From: Paracoccaceae bacterium
Lineage (GTDB): Bacteria > Pseudomonadota > Alphaproteobacteria > Rhodobacterales > Rhodobacteraceae
Direction: 5' to 3'
Assembly (NCBI GenBank): GCA_009924775.1
Contig: RFQY01000005.1
Span: 1 to 37,200, forward strand
DNA length: 37,200 nucleotides
Part shown: in pieces, positions 1 to 8,604 of the stretch
Layout: each line of letters opens with the position of its first letter
Numbering within the stretch: position 1 is the stretch's first letter
Position numbers and translations under genes: made by a program
Notes under the pieces: generated by a model
Seen by the model: the letters and a program-made list of their open reading frames with translations, nothing else
Database searches by the model: none
Told to the model about the DNA's origin: nothing

Positions 1-93
1 CGCGCGCCCGAAGACTGGCCGCGCGCGCCCGATGGCAGCTTGGCCATGAACAACCAACGCCTAGATGTGGCCGCCTTGCTGGCCGAGGCATAA
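1..93 (+). CDS. C-terminal end of an unidentified protein (partial)
   Basis: The first frame is open from the window edge to a TAA at 91-93 and gives the last 30 residues of a protein, ending in LDVAALLAEA. Codon use is GC-rich and like the genes that follow, so this is probably the true 3' end of a plus-strand gene. The fragment is too short for me to name a family. No convincing terminator follows, and the next gene on the same strand starts about 100 bases later, so co-transcription is possible. Confidence 0.6.
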   Translation, partial: RAPEDWPRAPDGSLAMNNQRLDVAALLAEA

Positions 94-195
94 CACCCAG
101 ATCGCGGCTGGCCATTTGTGCGAAATTTGGGCATAGGGGCGGGGAAGGCATCGCGCCGCCCATCCTTGCCCCATTGCCGCAGAAAAGGCCGTTTC

Positions 196-1071
196 ATGAC
201 CCAAATCATTACCGCCCTCGCTGATGTCTCTAGCCGCTATCAAGCGCTTTTTGTCGATCTGTGGGGCTGTGTGCACGACGGCGTGCGCGCCATTCCTTCG
301 GCGGTCGCGGCCCTGCAGGCCTATCGCCAGCAGGGCGGTATCGTGGTGCTGGTCACCAACAGCCCCAAACCGCGCGCAGGCGTGGCCGCGCAGCTGCAGC
401 TGTTTGGTGTGCCCGATGACGCATGGGACACGATTGCCACATCGGGCGACAGCGCGCGCGCGGCCATGTTCAGCGGGGTCGCGGGCGAGAACGTGTATTT
501 CATGGGCGAATGGGAGCGCGACGCAGAATTTTTCCAGCCGCTTTCGATTATTGACAGCCCCACCCAGATCACGCGGGTGCCGCTGGATCAGGCCCAAGGG
601 ATCGTGTGCTGTGGCCCGTTTGACCCAATGGCAGACCCGGCCGTGAACCGCCCCGATTTTCTGCTGGCCAAACAGCGGGGGCTAAAACTGCTGTGCGCCA
701 ATCCCGATATCGTGGTTGATCGCGGCGAAACCCGCGAATGGTGCGCCGGCGCCTTGGCCCGGCTTTACACCGAGATGGGCGGCGAAAGCCTGTATTTCGG
801 CAAGCCCCACCCGCCAATCTATGATCTGGCCCGCCGCCGCCTGGCCGAGCTGAACAGCACCATCACCGACACGGCGATTTTGGCCATTGGCGATGGAATC
901 GCCACCGATGTGGCCGGTGCCATGGGCGAGGATATCGATTCTCTTTTCATCAGCGGCGGTCTGGCCCGCGCCGAAACCAAAACGTCGCACCAACCCGACC
1001 CAGAGGCGCTGAACAGCTATATTTCGCTGCACAAGGCCAACCCAACCTATACAATCGGGCAGCTGCGGTAA
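196..1071 (+). CDS. HAD-superfamily class IIA hydrolase (TIGR01459-like)
   Basis: The 291-residue protein has the HAD phosphatase motifs in order. Motif I is FVDLWGCVHDG with the nucleophile Asp at residue 21. Motif II is the VTNSPKP stretch. The Lys motif is in YFGKPHPP, and the acidic motif IV is IGDGIATDVAGA. The cap lies between motifs II and III, as in class IIA (NagD/4-nitrophenylphosphatase-like) enzymes. It should hydrolyse a small phosphate ester in the cytoplasm; the substrate is not evident. I chose the ATG at 196, preceded by a purine-rich AAAAGG, over an in-frame GTG at 118, because the extra 26 residues are Arg/Pro-rich and lie before the conserved start. In alphaproteobacteria this family is often found near a MaoC gene and ribF, as here. 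Confidence 0.85.
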   Translation: MTQIITALADVSSRYQALFVDLWGCVHDGVRAIPSAVAALQAYRQQGGIVVLVTNSPKPRAGVAAQLQLFGVPDDAWDTIATSGDSARAAMFSGVAGENVYFMGEWERDAEFFQPLSIIDSPTQITRVPLDQAQGIVCCGPFDPMADPAVNRPDFLLAKQRGLKLLCANPDIVVDRGETREWCAGALARLYTEMGGESLYFGKPHPPIYDLARRRLAELNSTITDTAILAIGDGIATDVAGAMGEDIDSLFISGGLARAETKTSHQPDPEALNSYISLHKANPTYTIGQLR

Positions 1072-1081
1072 CAGTTTTGTC

Positions 1082-1110
1082 TTGATTTTCTGCGCCTGCA
1101 AAGTAATAAA
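1082..1110 (+). promoter_or_regulatory. Candidate sigma-70-type promoter for the MaoC gene
   Basis: TTGATT at 1082-1087 and AATAAA at 1105-1110 are separated by 17 bases. Each box matches four of six consensus positions. They lie about 60 bases before the MaoC ATG in an AT-richer gap. Recognised by eye only. Confidence 0.35.
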
Positions 1111-1168
1111 GTTGCCAGCATAGGGGCAATAGCGCCCGAAAATTACCAGCGCCCAGACGGAGGGTGAG

Positions 1169-1612
1169 ATGTTGGACAACCTGCCGCGCGGAACAATCAC
1201 GATCGAGGAAATCGAAATGGGCATGGTGCGCCATCTGCGCAAAACCGTGACCGATGAAGATATCGAAATGTTCGCCCAAGTCTCGACCGATCGTAACCCG
1301 GTGCATCTGGATGACGACTACGCCCGCGATACCATTTTCGAGGGCCGCATTGCCCATGGAATGCTTACCGCCGGCCTGATTTCCGCCGTCATCGGCGAAC
1401 AGCTGCCCGGCCATGGCACGGTATATCTGGGTCAAAGCCTAAAGTTTCTGGCCCCCGTGCGCCCCGGCGATACGGTGGTTGCCGAGGTCGAGGTGATTGG
1501 CATCGAACATGCCAAGCGCCGCGTGCAGCTGTCGACGCGCTGCATGGTGAATGGCAAAAAGGTGTTGGTGGGCGAAGCCACTGTTCTGGCCCCCTCGGGC
1601 AAGTTCGACTAA
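1169..1612 (+). CDS. MaoC-family (R)-enoyl-CoA hydratase
   Basis: The 147-residue hot-dog-fold protein has the hydratase-2 motif: Asp41, Asn43 and His46 in TDRNPVHLDDDYA, followed by GRIAHGMLTAG. These residues are the catalytic Asp/His pair of the MaoC/PhaJ family, which hydrates trans-2-enoyl-CoA to (R)-3-hydroxyacyl-CoA. Length is typical for single-domain PhaJ-like enzymes. A strong GGAGGGTGAG ribosome-binding site directly before the ATG at 1169 fixes the start. The physiological acyl-CoA is not evident; no polyhydroxyalkanoate or fatty-acid oxidation genes are next to it. Confidence 0.88.
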   Translation: MLDNLPRGTITIEEIEMGMVRHLRKTVTDEDIEMFAQVSTDRNPVHLDDDYARDTIFEGRIAHGMLTAGLISAVIGEQLPGHGTVYLGQSLKFLAPVRPGDTVVAEVEVIGIEHAKRRVQLSTRCMVNGKKVLVGEATVLAPSGKFD

Positions 1613-1675
1613 ACCCGCTAGACGCAGACAATCACCGCCGATATCCTGCGCTGCAGGTGGTTTTGGTGTGGTTTG

Positions 1676-3049
1676 ATGCAACCGTTTTTCCGGAACAAAA
1701 ATGCGCCCACGCAGCGCGCCCTGCGCCCAACACGCCGCGCGGTGGTGGCGGGCTTGGCGGCCTTGGCAATGCCCGCGCCGCCACTCTACGCCGCAGCACG
1801 CCATGTGGTGGTGCTGGGGGCTGGGCTGGCCGGTTTGGGCGCCGCACGCCAATTGGCAGACGCTGGCCTGCAGGTCAGCGTGATCGAGGCACGCAACCGC
1901 ATTGGCGGGCGCATTCACACCGCGCGCAACTGGCCCGGCATGCCCATGGATCTGGGGGCAAGCTGGATCCATGGCACACAGGGCAACCCGCTGACCGCGC
2001 TGGCCAAAACCGCAGGCGCCCAGCTGCACGCCACCAGCTATGACGCGGGCCTGATGCTGGATGGCACGGGCCAAGAGATTGACCCAGACCTGCGTGCCGC
2101 CGAAGCGTTGATTGCCAAAGCCCTGCGCCAAGCTGAAAATGCCAGCCGCGATATCTCGGTTTTGGCAGCCCTGCAGGCCCTGCCCGGCTGGCACCGCGCG
2201 CCCCCCGCCACGCAGCGCTTGGCGCAGCATCTGCTGAACGCCACATTAGAACAGGAATATGGCGCGCCATTGGCCCAGCTTTCGGCGTGGTATGGCCAAG
2301 AGGCCGACGAATTTGACGGGCCAGACATGCTGTTCCCGGGCGGGTTTGACCAGCTATTGGCGCCATTGGCCAAGGGGCTGCGCATTCACTTGGGCCAAAC
2401 CGTGCGCGCCATAGCACCGGGGCGGGTTACGTTGGAAAGCGGCCAAACCATAAAGGCAGATCAGATCCTGTGCACGCTGCCCTTAGGCGTGCTGCAATCG
2501 GGGCGCATTGCCTTTGGCGCACCGCTATCGGCCCGCCGCCAAGCCGCGATTGACGGGCTGCAAATGGGGCTGTTGAACAAATGCTGGCTGCGCTTTGATC
2601 GGGTTGCTTGGCCAGAGGACGTAGATTGGATCGAATGGCTGGGGCCAACCCCGGGGGCATGGGCGCAGTGGGTGTCGCTGGCGCGCGCCGCCAAATGGCC
2701 GGTGCTTTTGGGCTTTCACGCAGCCGGGCGCGCCCGTGCCTTGGAAGATCTTGATGACACAGCCACAGTGGCCGAAGCCACCCATGCCCTGCGCCAAATG
2801 TTCGGCAGCGCCTTTCCGGCGCCAGTGGCGGCCCAAATCACCCGCTGGGGGCGCGACCCGTTTGCTATGGGCAGCTACAGTTTCAACGCGGTCGGCACCT
2901 CGGGGCGCAGCCGCGCGGCGCTGTTTGGGCCCGAATGGGACGGCCAGCTGTGGTTCGCAGGCGAGGCCAGCGCACCCAAATATTTCGGCACCGCCCATGG
3001 GGCGTTCCTGTCAGGGCGACAGGCGGCAGCCGGGCTGGCGGGCAAATAA
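1676..3049 (+). CDS. Flavin-containing amine oxidase with Tat-type signal
   Basis: The 458-residue protein starts with a basic stretch and a twin-arginine segment ([10 protein letters not shown]) followed by a hydrophobic run ending near an Ala-rich cleavage site at about residue 40. This suggests export of a folded, FAD-loaded enzyme. Right after it comes a Rossmann FAD-binding motif ([13 protein letters not shown], then the acidic strand end [11 protein letters not shown]). The C-terminal flavin motif is [19 protein letters not shown]. This is the amino-oxidase layout (PF01593, monoamine/polyamine oxidase-like), which oxidises amines to imine plus H2O2. I chose the ATG at 1676; a TTG directly before it also fits. 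The ribosome-binding site is weak. It sits between the MaoC gene and ribF, whose product makes its cofactor. Substrate is unknown. Confidence 0.82.
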   Translation: MQPFFRNKNAPTQRALRPTRRAVVAGLAALAMPAPPLYAAARHVVVLGAGLAGLGAARQLADAGLQVSVIEARNRIGGRIHTARNWPGMPMDLGASWIHGTQGNPLTALAKTAGAQLHATSYDAGLMLDGTGQEIDPDLRAAEALIAKALRQAENASRDISVLAALQALPGWHRAPPATQRLAQHLLNATLEQEYGAPLAQLSAWYGQEADEFDGPDMLFPGGFDQLLAPLAKGLRIHLGQTVRAIAPGRVTLESGQTIKADQILCTLPLGVLQSGRIAFGAPLSARRQAAIDGLQMGLLNKCWLRFDRVAWPEDVDWIEWLGPTPGAWAQWVSLARAAKWPVLLGFHAAGRARALEDLDDTATVAEATHALRQMFGSAFPAPVAAQITRWGRDPFAMGSYSFNAVGTSGRSRAALFGPEWDGQLWFAGEASAPKYFGTAHGAFLSGRQAAAGLAGK

Positions 3050-3100
3050 CGCTGCGCGCACCATCTTGCGCCGCCCTTTGACACCCGCTAACCCTGCGGC

Positions 3101-4039
3101 ATGCGTATTGTCCGCGATTATAGTTTCGTTGCGCCCGAAGACAGGGGCGCGAGTGCCGCCATCGGCAATTTCGATGGCGTGCACCTTGGCCATCAATCGG
3201 TGATCGATATGGCGCGCACCCAAGCGCAGGCCATGGGGGCCCCCTTGGGGCTGGTCACATTCGAGCCGCACCCACGCCAGTATTTTGCCCCCGATGCCCC
3301 CGCGTTCCGCCTGATGGGCCGCGAAGCGCGCGCCAACCGCTTGGCCAAGCTGGGGGTTGCCCGGCTTTATGAGCTGAATTTCAACGCCGCTTTGGCAGGG
3401 CTTAGCCCCCGCGATTTTGCCAAAGACGTGATTGCCGATGGCTTGGGGTTGAAACACGTGGTTGTGGGGGCTGATTTCTGCTTTGGCAAAGGGCGCAGCG
3501 GCACGGCCCAAGATTTGCAGGCCTTTGGCGCTGAAATGGGCTTTGGTGTCAGCATTGCAACCTTGCTTGCGGGCAGCGCGGGCGAGGTCTCATCAACCGC
3601 GATCCGCACCGCATTGGCCGAGGGCAGGCCGCGCGATGCGGCGGCGATGTTGGGCCATTGGCACCGTATCGAGGGTGAAATCATCGGCGGCGAACAGCGC
3701 GGGCGGCAGCTGGGCTATCCCACGGCGAATATGTCAATCGACGGGCTGCACCCGCCCCGTTTTGGCGTTTACGCGGTGTTGATCGATATTCTCAATGGCC
3801 CCCATGCGGGGCAATACCATGGCGCGGCCTCTATCGGGGTGCGGCCCATGTTCAATGGCGAACAGCCCAATCTGGAAACGTTTATCTTCGATTTTTCAGG
3901 CGATCTTTACGGCGCCGATGCCTCGGTGGCATTGATCGAGTATTTGCGCCCCGAAGCGCGGTTTGATGGCCTGCCTGCGCTGATTGCCCAGATGGATGCA
4001 GATTGCGCCAAGGCCCGCAGCATTTTGGCCGCGCTATGA
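3101..4039 (+). CDS. ribF: Bifunctional riboflavin kinase / FAD synthetase
   Basis: The 312-residue protein has the two RibF modules. The N-terminal FMN adenylyltransferase carries the nucleotidyltransferase motif IGNFDGVHLGH (residues 21-31) and the SSTAIRTAL loop. The C-terminal riboflavin kinase carries GRQLGYPTANM (about 201-211). It converts riboflavin to FMN and then FAD in the cytoplasm. Length matches the family. The start at 3101 has no strong Shine-Dalgarno sequence, but homology begins directly with MRIVRDY. Its TGA overlaps the next ATG by four bases (ATGA at 4036-4039), indicating translational coupling with the UPF0260 gene. Confidence 0.95.
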   Translation: MRIVRDYSFVAPEDRGASAAIGNFDGVHLGHQSVIDMARTQAQAMGAPLGLVTFEPHPRQYFAPDAPAFRLMGREARANRLAKLGVARLYELNFNAALAGLSPRDFAKDVIADGLGLKHVVVGADFCFGKGRSGTAQDLQAFGAEMGFGVSIATLLAGSAGEVSSTAIRTALAEGRPRDAAAMLGHWHRIEGEIIGGEQRGRQLGYPTANMSIDGLHPPRFGVYAVLIDILNGPHAGQYHGAASIGVRPMFNGEQPNLETFIFDFSGDLYGADASVALIEYLRPEARFDGLPALIAQMDADCAKARSILAAL

Positions 4040-4491
4040 GCCACAAGCTGCGCCCGCGTTTTTGGGAAACCGTACCGCTGGCCAAAATGACCCGCGCCGA
4101 ATGGGAGGCGCTGTGCGACGGCTGCGGCAAATGCTGCATGAACAAGCTGGAAGATGAAGACACCGGCGAAGTGGTGCTGACAAATGTGGCCTGCCGCCTG
4201 TTTGACGATGCCACCTGCCAATGCAGCCAATACGCAATTCGCCACCAATTCGTGCCAGAATGCATCGTGCTGAAACCACAGACGATGGATAAAAACCTGT
4301 ATTGGATGCCTGAAACCTGCGCGTATAAACTGCTGTGGCAGGGCAAGCCGCTTTATGCGTGGCATCCGTTATTGTCGGGCACCCCCGACAGCGTGCATGC
4401 CGCCAATGTCTCGATGCAGGGGCGCACGGTGCCCGAATTTGAAATCGACGAAGACGACTGGGAAGACCACATCATAGAGGAGCCTGTTTGA
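4036..4491 (+). CDS. UPF0260 / YcgN-family Cys-cluster protein
   Basis: The 151-residue protein has a CxxCxxCC motif (Cys27, Cys30, Cys33, Cys34 in LCDGCGKCCMNKLE), with further cysteines in ACRLFDDATCQCSQY. This is the hallmark of the CxxCxxCC family (PF03692), which includes E. coli YcgN. The cysteines probably bind a metal or Fe-S cluster; the biochemical role is unknown. The start at 4036 overlaps the ribF stop by four bases, and its own TGA shares one base with the next ATG (TGATG at 4489-4493), so the three genes form one coupled unit. The C-terminus is unusually acidic (EIDEDDWEDH). Confidence 0.88.
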   Translation: MSHKLRPRFWETVPLAKMTRAEWEALCDGCGKCCMNKLEDEDTGEVVLTNVACRLFDDATCQCSQYAIRHQFVPECIVLKPQTMDKNLYWMPETCAYKLLWQGKPLYAWHPLLSGTPDSVHAANVSMQGRTVPEFEIDEDDWEDHIIEEPV

Positions 4492-5537
4492 TGTTTTTCG
4501 CCTCTGACAATGCCGGGCCTGCGCATCCTGCTGTGATGCAAGCGCTGATAGATGCGAATGCAGGCTTTGCCATGCCCTATGGCAAAGATGAAATCATGGC
4601 CCAGCTTACCCAAACCCTGCGCGATATTTTCGAGGCGCCAGAGGCGGCCATTTATCTGGTGGCCACGGGCACAGCCGCCAATTCGCTGGCTTTGGCCACC
4701 CTGTGCCAGCCGTTCCAAACGATCATGTGTTCGCCCGTGGCCCATATCCACGAGGATGAATGCAATGCCCCAGAATTTTACAGCAGCGGCGCCAAGCTCA
4801 CCTTGGTGGGCACGGGCGATAAAATAAGCGCCGAGGCGCTGCGCCGCGCCTATCTGGCCGAAGAAACACGCGGTGTGCACGGGCCACAGCGCGGGCCTGT
4901 GTCGATCACCCAAGTCACCGAACGCGGCCAAATCTACAGCTTGCAGGAACTGGCCGACCTGACCGCAGTGGCGCGGGAATTTGGCCAAAAGGCCCATTTG
5001 GACGGGGCGCGTTTTGCCAATGCGCTGGTGGCCTTGGGCTGCAGCCCGGCCGATATGACATGGCGCGCAGGCATTGACGTGGTCAGCTTTGGGGGCACGA
5101 AAAATGGCTGCCCGGGCGTTGAGGCGGTGATTTTCTTCAACCCCGAAAAAGCATGGGAGTTTGAGCTGCGCCGCAAACGCGGGGCGCATTTGTTTTCCAA
5201 ACATCGCTATCTGTCAGCGCAGATGGCGGCCTATCTGGCCGATGATCTGTGGCTAAACAGCGCGCGCAAGGCCAATGCCAATTGCGCACGCCTGCTGCAG
5301 GGTTTGAAAACCGTGCCGGGCTTTCACGCCACCCCCGAGCCGCAGGCGAATATGATTTTCGCCCATATGCCGCGCGCCGCACACAAACGCCTGCACGACG
5401 CGGGCGCGGTCTATTACCTGCTAGAGGGCGATTGCCACAGCGGCCCGGCAGATACGCCCCTGCCCTGCCGCTTGGTCTGCGACTGGTCGATCAGCCCCGA
5501 ACAGATCGACCAATTTATCGCCATCGCCAAGGGCTAG
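4491..5537 (+). CDS. ltaE: Low-specificity L-threonine aldolase
   Basis: This 348-residue fold-type I PLP enzyme has the Schiff-base lysine in SFGGTKNG (Lys204) and the AHLDGARFANA motif of threonine aldolases. HIHEDECNAPEF lies in the N-terminal half. It splits threonine or allo-threonine to glycine and acetaldehyde. A good AGAGGAG site at 4476-4482 and the one-base overlap with the preceding stop fix the ATG at 4491; the TTG just before it is not needed. The gene ends on a CTAG shared with the stop of the convergent hydrolase gene, so there is no room for an intergenic terminator. Confidence 0.9.
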   Translation: MFFASDNAGPAHPAVMQALIDANAGFAMPYGKDEIMAQLTQTLRDIFEAPEAAIYLVATGTAANSLALATLCQPFQTIMCSPVAHIHEDECNAPEFYSSGAKLTLVGTGDKISAEALRRAYLAEETRGVHGPQRGPVSITQVTERGQIYSLQELADLTAVAREFGQKAHLDGARFANALVALGCSPADMTWRAGIDVVSFGGTKNGCPGVEAVIFFNPEKAWEFELRRKRGAHLFSKHRYLSAQMAAYLADDLWLNSARKANANCARLLQGLKTVPGFHATPEPQANMIFAHMPRAAHKRLHDAGAVYYLLEGDCHSGPADTPLPCRLVCDWSISPEQIDQFIAIAKG

Positions 5538-6364
5538 GCCCGGACAGCGGCGGGAACTTGGCCCAGAAACGCGCGCACATGGGCGGCCACTTGGGCAGGG
5601 TGGGTTATCGGCGACATATGGCCCGCTTGTTCCACAATGGCGCGCTGGGTATTGGCAAGCCGCCGTTCTAGCGCGTCGTTGATGCGCGGGTTGTAATGCA
5701 GGGTTTGCGCCCCTTCCATCAACAGGCATGGCGCTGTGATGCGCGCCAACCGCCCCGGCGCCAGCAGCCCGGCTTGGTCTTGGTAGATTTGCGGATCGCT
5801 GGCCGCCACCAGATGAATACGCGCCACCATCGCCGCGCGCTGGCCTTCGGGAATAGCCCCCCAAGGCCGGCCATCACCGCAAAAATCGCTAAAAATGCGG
5901 GTGGCGGTTTCATGATCGCCCGCCTGCAGCGCCGCGTAAAAAGGTGCCAAATCTTGGGTGTTTTGGCGCTGCAATTCGGGGTTGTCTTGCAAAGCTGCGG
6001 CAAAAAACACCGGCTCGATCATCACCAAACTGCGCACCAAATCAGGGCGGGCATCGGCCACGCGCAGCGCCACCGTGCCGCCAAAACTGTGCCCAATCAG
6101 GTCCACCGGCCCCTCGGCCCCGATCATGCCGATGGCCTGCAGCATGGCTTGGGTTTGCAAATCTGTCTCGGGGTTCCAATCGGCGCTTTTGCCGTGGCCG
6201 GGCATGTCATAGGCCAGCATATCAAGCATATCACCCAGTTCGGCGGCAAAGCCCCCCCACGCCCCTGCATGGCCCAGCGAGCAATGAATCAGTACGGCCT
6301 TGCGCGCCCCCTGCCCCATGCGCAACCAATGGGTGGGCATGGCACCGCGCATATCAACGGGCAT
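5534..6364 (-). CDS. Alpha/beta-fold hydrolase
   Basis: The 276-residue protein has an oxyanion-hole strand (VLIHCSLGHAGAW), the nucleophile elbow GHSFGG with Ser93, and a C-terminal catalytic-His segment GHMSPITHP. The cap region between them is helical. It belongs to the general esterase/lyase-type alpha/beta hydrolases; the substrate cannot be read from sequence. Its ATG follows the upstream gene's TAA with no gap (TAAATG), so the two are translationally coupled. Stop codons of this gene and the convergent ltaE overlap on the palindrome CTAG at 5534-5537. Confidence 0.8.
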   Translation of the reverse strand: MPVDMRGAMPTHWLRMGQGARKAVLIHCSLGHAGAWGGFAAELGDMLDMLAYDMPGHGKSADWNPETDLQTQAMLQAIGMIGAEGPVDLIGHSFGGTVALRVADARPDLVRSLVMIEPVFFAAALQDNPELQRQNTQDLAPFYAALQAGDHETATRIFSDFCGDGRPWGAIPEGQRAAMVARIHLVAASDPQIYQDQAGLLAPGRLARITAPCLLMEGAQTLHYNPRINDALERRLANTQRAIVEQAGHMSPITHPAQVAAHVRAFLGQVPAAVRA

Positions 6365-6964
6365 TTACAAATTCCCTGCCAGATGGGCGGCCAGATCATC
6401 CAACCGGTCTTGGCCCCAAAACATCTGGCCGCTATCGACAATATAGAAGGGCGCACCAAACACCCCGCGGCTGACCGCCTCTTCCAAGTTGGCGGCATAG
6501 GTTTCTGCCCCGGCCAACAGGCCTTTGTCTGCCAAATCTGGGGCAAACCCCGCCGCCGACAGACAATCGCGTATCACCCCATCGTCGGAGATGTCACGCT
6601 CCTCCTGCCACGTGGCGCGCAACAGCGCATGCACCAAGGCCCCCATATCGCCGCCCCCCGCTGCCTGTGCCGCGATAATCGCATAGGACGAGGGCGCCGG
6701 GTTCACCGGCCAAAACGCGGGCTTCATATTCAGCGCCATCCCCAGTTTACGGGCTTGGCGGGGCAGCTCTTGCGCGCGGTAGGCCAGCCGTGCGGGGTGC
6801 CTGTCTGCGGGCTTTTGCCCGCCAGTCCGCGGGAAGGCCTGCAGCAAATCAAAGGGCTTATACGCTATGGTTGCGCCATGCTGGGCGGCAATCGCCTCTA
6901 GGCGGTTGCCTGCCAAATAGACATAGGGGGAAAGGGTGGAAAAATAGTAGTCTATATGGGCCAT
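6365..6964 (-). CDS. 2-hydroxychromene-2-carboxylate isomerase-like (DsbA/kappa-GST fold)
   Basis: The 199-residue thioredoxin-fold protein has the kappa-GST/HCCA isomerase start IDYYFSTLSPYVYLAG, with Ser12 where DsbA has its catalytic Cys. It also has NPAPSSYA and the cis-Pro segment GVFGAPFYIV followed by MFWGQDRLDDL. Family members are glutathione-dependent isomerases, the best-known one acting in naphthalene breakdown. Members are widespread, so a true aromatic substrate is not implied. It is the first gene of a two-gene operon with the downstream hydrolase, and is divergent from prs with a likely promoter in the gap. Confidence 0.82.
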   Translation of the reverse strand: MAHIDYYFSTLSPYVYLAGNRLEAIAAQHGATIAYKPFDLLQAFPRTGGQKPADRHPARLAYRAQELPRQARKLGMALNMKPAFWPVNPAPSSYAIIAAQAAGGGDMGALVHALLRATWQEERDISDDGVIRDCLSAAGFAPDLADKGLLAGAETYAANLEEAVSRGVFGAPFYIVDSGQMFWGQDRLDDLAAHLAGNL

Positions 6965-6997
6965 TTGCGCAGCTTCCGTATTGGAGTGGTTTGCCCG

Positions 6998-7025
6998 AAG
7001 GTATTGTAGTGGTAGGCAGTGTCAA
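6998..7025 (-). promoter_or_regulatory. Candidate promoter for the isomerase-hydrolase operon
   Basis: On the minus strand a perfect TTGACA (7025-7020) is followed after 16 bases by TACCTT (7003-6998), a weak -10 with three of six matches. It lies about 35 bases before the isomerase start. Found by eye; the -35 is the convincing part. Confidence 0.4.
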
Positions 7026-7072
7026 CGTTACGAATCTGTTGCATTCCAAATCTGCTGCCGGGGACCACAGCA

Positions 7073-8089
7073 ATGCCGAACTTCACCGAACCCAAACTTA
7101 TCTCGGGTAATGCCAACCTGCCTTTGGCAAAATCCATAGCGCGGCGCATGTCGATGCACCGCGGCACCTCGCAGCATTTGGTAGATGCCCGGGTCGAGCG
7201 GTTTAACGACCAAGAGATTTTTGTCGAAGTGTATGAAAACGTGCGTGGCGAGGATATGTTCATCATCCAGCCCACATCGAACCCTGCCAATGACAATTTG
7301 ATGGAACTGCTGATCATCACAGACGCACTGCGCCGGTCTTCGGCGGCGCGGATCACCGCGGTTGTGCCCTATTTCGGCTACGCCCGCCAAGATCGCCGTT
7401 CGAAAGCACGCACGCCGATCAGCGCAAAACTGGTGGCCAATATGATGGTCGAGGCGGGGATCGAGCGGGTTTTGACGCTGGATTTGCACGCCGCGCAAAT
7501 TCAGGGCTTTTTCGATATTCCCGTGGATAACCTTTATGCCAGCCCGATTTTTGCGCTGGATATCCAAGATCAATTCGAAGGCCGCATGGACAACCTGATG
7601 GTGGTATCGCCCGATGTCGGCGGTGTGGCGCGCGCCCGCGAATTGGCCAAGCGGATCAATGCACCGCTATCGATTGTGGACAAACGCCGCGAAAAGCCCG
7701 GCGAAGTGGCCGAGATGACCGTGATTGGCAGTGTCGAAGGTAAAACCTGTATCATTGTCGACGATATGTGCGACACCGCTGGCACCCTGTGCAAAGCCGC
7801 CGAAGTGTTGATGGAACATGGCGCGGTCGAGGTGCATGCCTATATCAGCCACGGCGTGATGTCTGGCCCAGCGGTCGAGCGGGTGACAAAATCGGTTATG
7901 AAATCGCTGGTGATTACCGATTCGATCGCCCCCACCGACGCCGTGAAAAACGCCCCCAATATTCGCATTCTGCCAACTGCGCCGATTTTTGCGCAGGCGA
8001 TTTTGAACATTTGGAACGGCACAAGCGTGTCGTCTTTGTTCGAAACCGAAAGCCTGGACCCAATTTACGAAGGCATTTTCAAGGTATAA
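7073..8089 (+). CDS. prs: Ribose-phosphate pyrophosphokinase (PRPP synthetase)
   Basis: The 338-residue protein makes PRPP from ribose 5-phosphate and ATP for nucleotide, His and Trp synthesis. Visible motifs are [56 protein letters not shown], the flexible catalytic loop DKRREKPGE, and the PRPP loop [13 protein letters not shown]. It is somewhat longer than the usual 310-320 residues because of a C-terminal tail ([18 protein letters not shown]). I chose the ATG at 7073 ([17 protein letters not shown]), where family homology begins, over an in-frame start at 7019. The ribosome-binding site is not strong. Confidence 0.95.
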   Translation: MPNFTEPKLISGNANLPLAKSIARRMSMHRGTSQHLVDARVERFNDQEIFVEVYENVRGEDMFIIQPTSNPANDNLMELLIITDALRRSSAARITAVVPYFGYARQDRRSKARTPISAKLVANMMVEAGIERVLTLDLHAAQIQGFFDIPVDNLYASPIFALDIQDQFEGRMDNLMVVSPDVGGVARARELAKRINAPLSIVDKRREKPGEVAEMTVIGSVEGKTCIIVDDMCDTAGTLCKAAEVLMEHGAVEVHAYISHGVMSGPAVERVTKSVMKSLVITDSIAPTDAVKNAPNIRILPTAPIFAQAILNIWNGTSVSSLFETESLDPIYEGIFKV

Positions 8090-8129
8090 TCACAGCCTGC
8101 GTGGCCGCCCCCGTGGTGGCCGCGCGCCG

Positions 8130-8145
8130 CAGGCCCAGGGGCCTG
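8130..8145 (+). terminator. Short GC hairpin between convergent prs and lectin genes
   Basis: CAGGCC and GGCCTG arms of 6 bp surround a CAGG loop. On the plus strand only a short TTTA follows, so this is a weak terminator candidate for prs, placed directly against the lectin stop codon at 8147-8149. Confidence 0.35.
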
Positions 8146-8146
8146 T

Positions 8147-8497
8147 TTAGAGGACATCCCAATCATCGTCATTGGGCAGCGCACCAATCGCCATCCATGC
8201 GATGCGCACCCGCGCCACGCGCGTATCCCCCCATGTGCGAAACACCACGGTAAATCCGGTGGTGGTAATGCCCTCGGCGCTGATATCGGCGCGCATGTTG
8301 GTGGCTTTGTCGATATCCCACATAGACAGGTTGCAATGCACCACAGGCGGCGTTTTGAAGGGGCTATCGAATTCGATGGTCTTGTTGCGCATGCGCGGGC
8401 CAGAGCCTGACCACATTTCGCCATCATGTTCGAAGTCAGAAAATAAAATCGTGTCGCCTTGGGCAACCCCGATTGTATGGCTGTCAATTCGCCGCAT
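8147..8497 (-). CDS. H-type lectin domain protein
   Basis: This small 116-residue protein covers one H-type lectin-like beta-sandwich (PF09458). The pattern is FDSPFKTPPVVHCNLSMWDID in the first half, then GFTVVFRTWGDTRVARVRIAWMAIG in the second, where the spaced aromatic and Trp residues are the family's signature. There is no signal peptide or membrane segment. Family domains bind carbohydrates in invertebrate agglutinins; bacterial stand-alone copies have no established role that I know of. I take the ATG at 8497; the GTG just before is possible. It lies downstream of the atp operon in the same orientation but is separated from atpC by that operon's terminator. Confidence 0.72.
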   Translation of the reverse strand: MRRIDSHTIGVAQGDTILFSDFEHDGEMWSGSGPRMRNKTIEFDSPFKTPPVVHCNLSMWDIDKATNMRADISAEGITTTGFTVVFRTWGDTRVARVRIAWMAIGALPNDDDWDVL

Positions 8498-8554
8498 CAC
8501 TTATGAACCTGCAACATTTCGCCCATAATGCGGGCAGAGGTCTTGCTTGCGCAA

Positions 8555-8588
8555 GAAAAAAGGCCCCGTTTTACGGGGGCCTTTTCGA
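8555..8588 (-). terminator. Rho-independent terminator of the atp operon
   Basis: On the minus strand a GC-rich stem (GGCCCC, GTAAAAC loop region, GGGGCC) is followed by six T residues. It lies about 17 bases past the atpC stop. Arms are at about 8562-8567 and 8575-8581. The plus strand also has a TTTT after the stem, so it may act weakly in both directions. Confidence 0.85.
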
Positions 8589-8604
8589 AACAGTGTGTCA
8601 AGTT

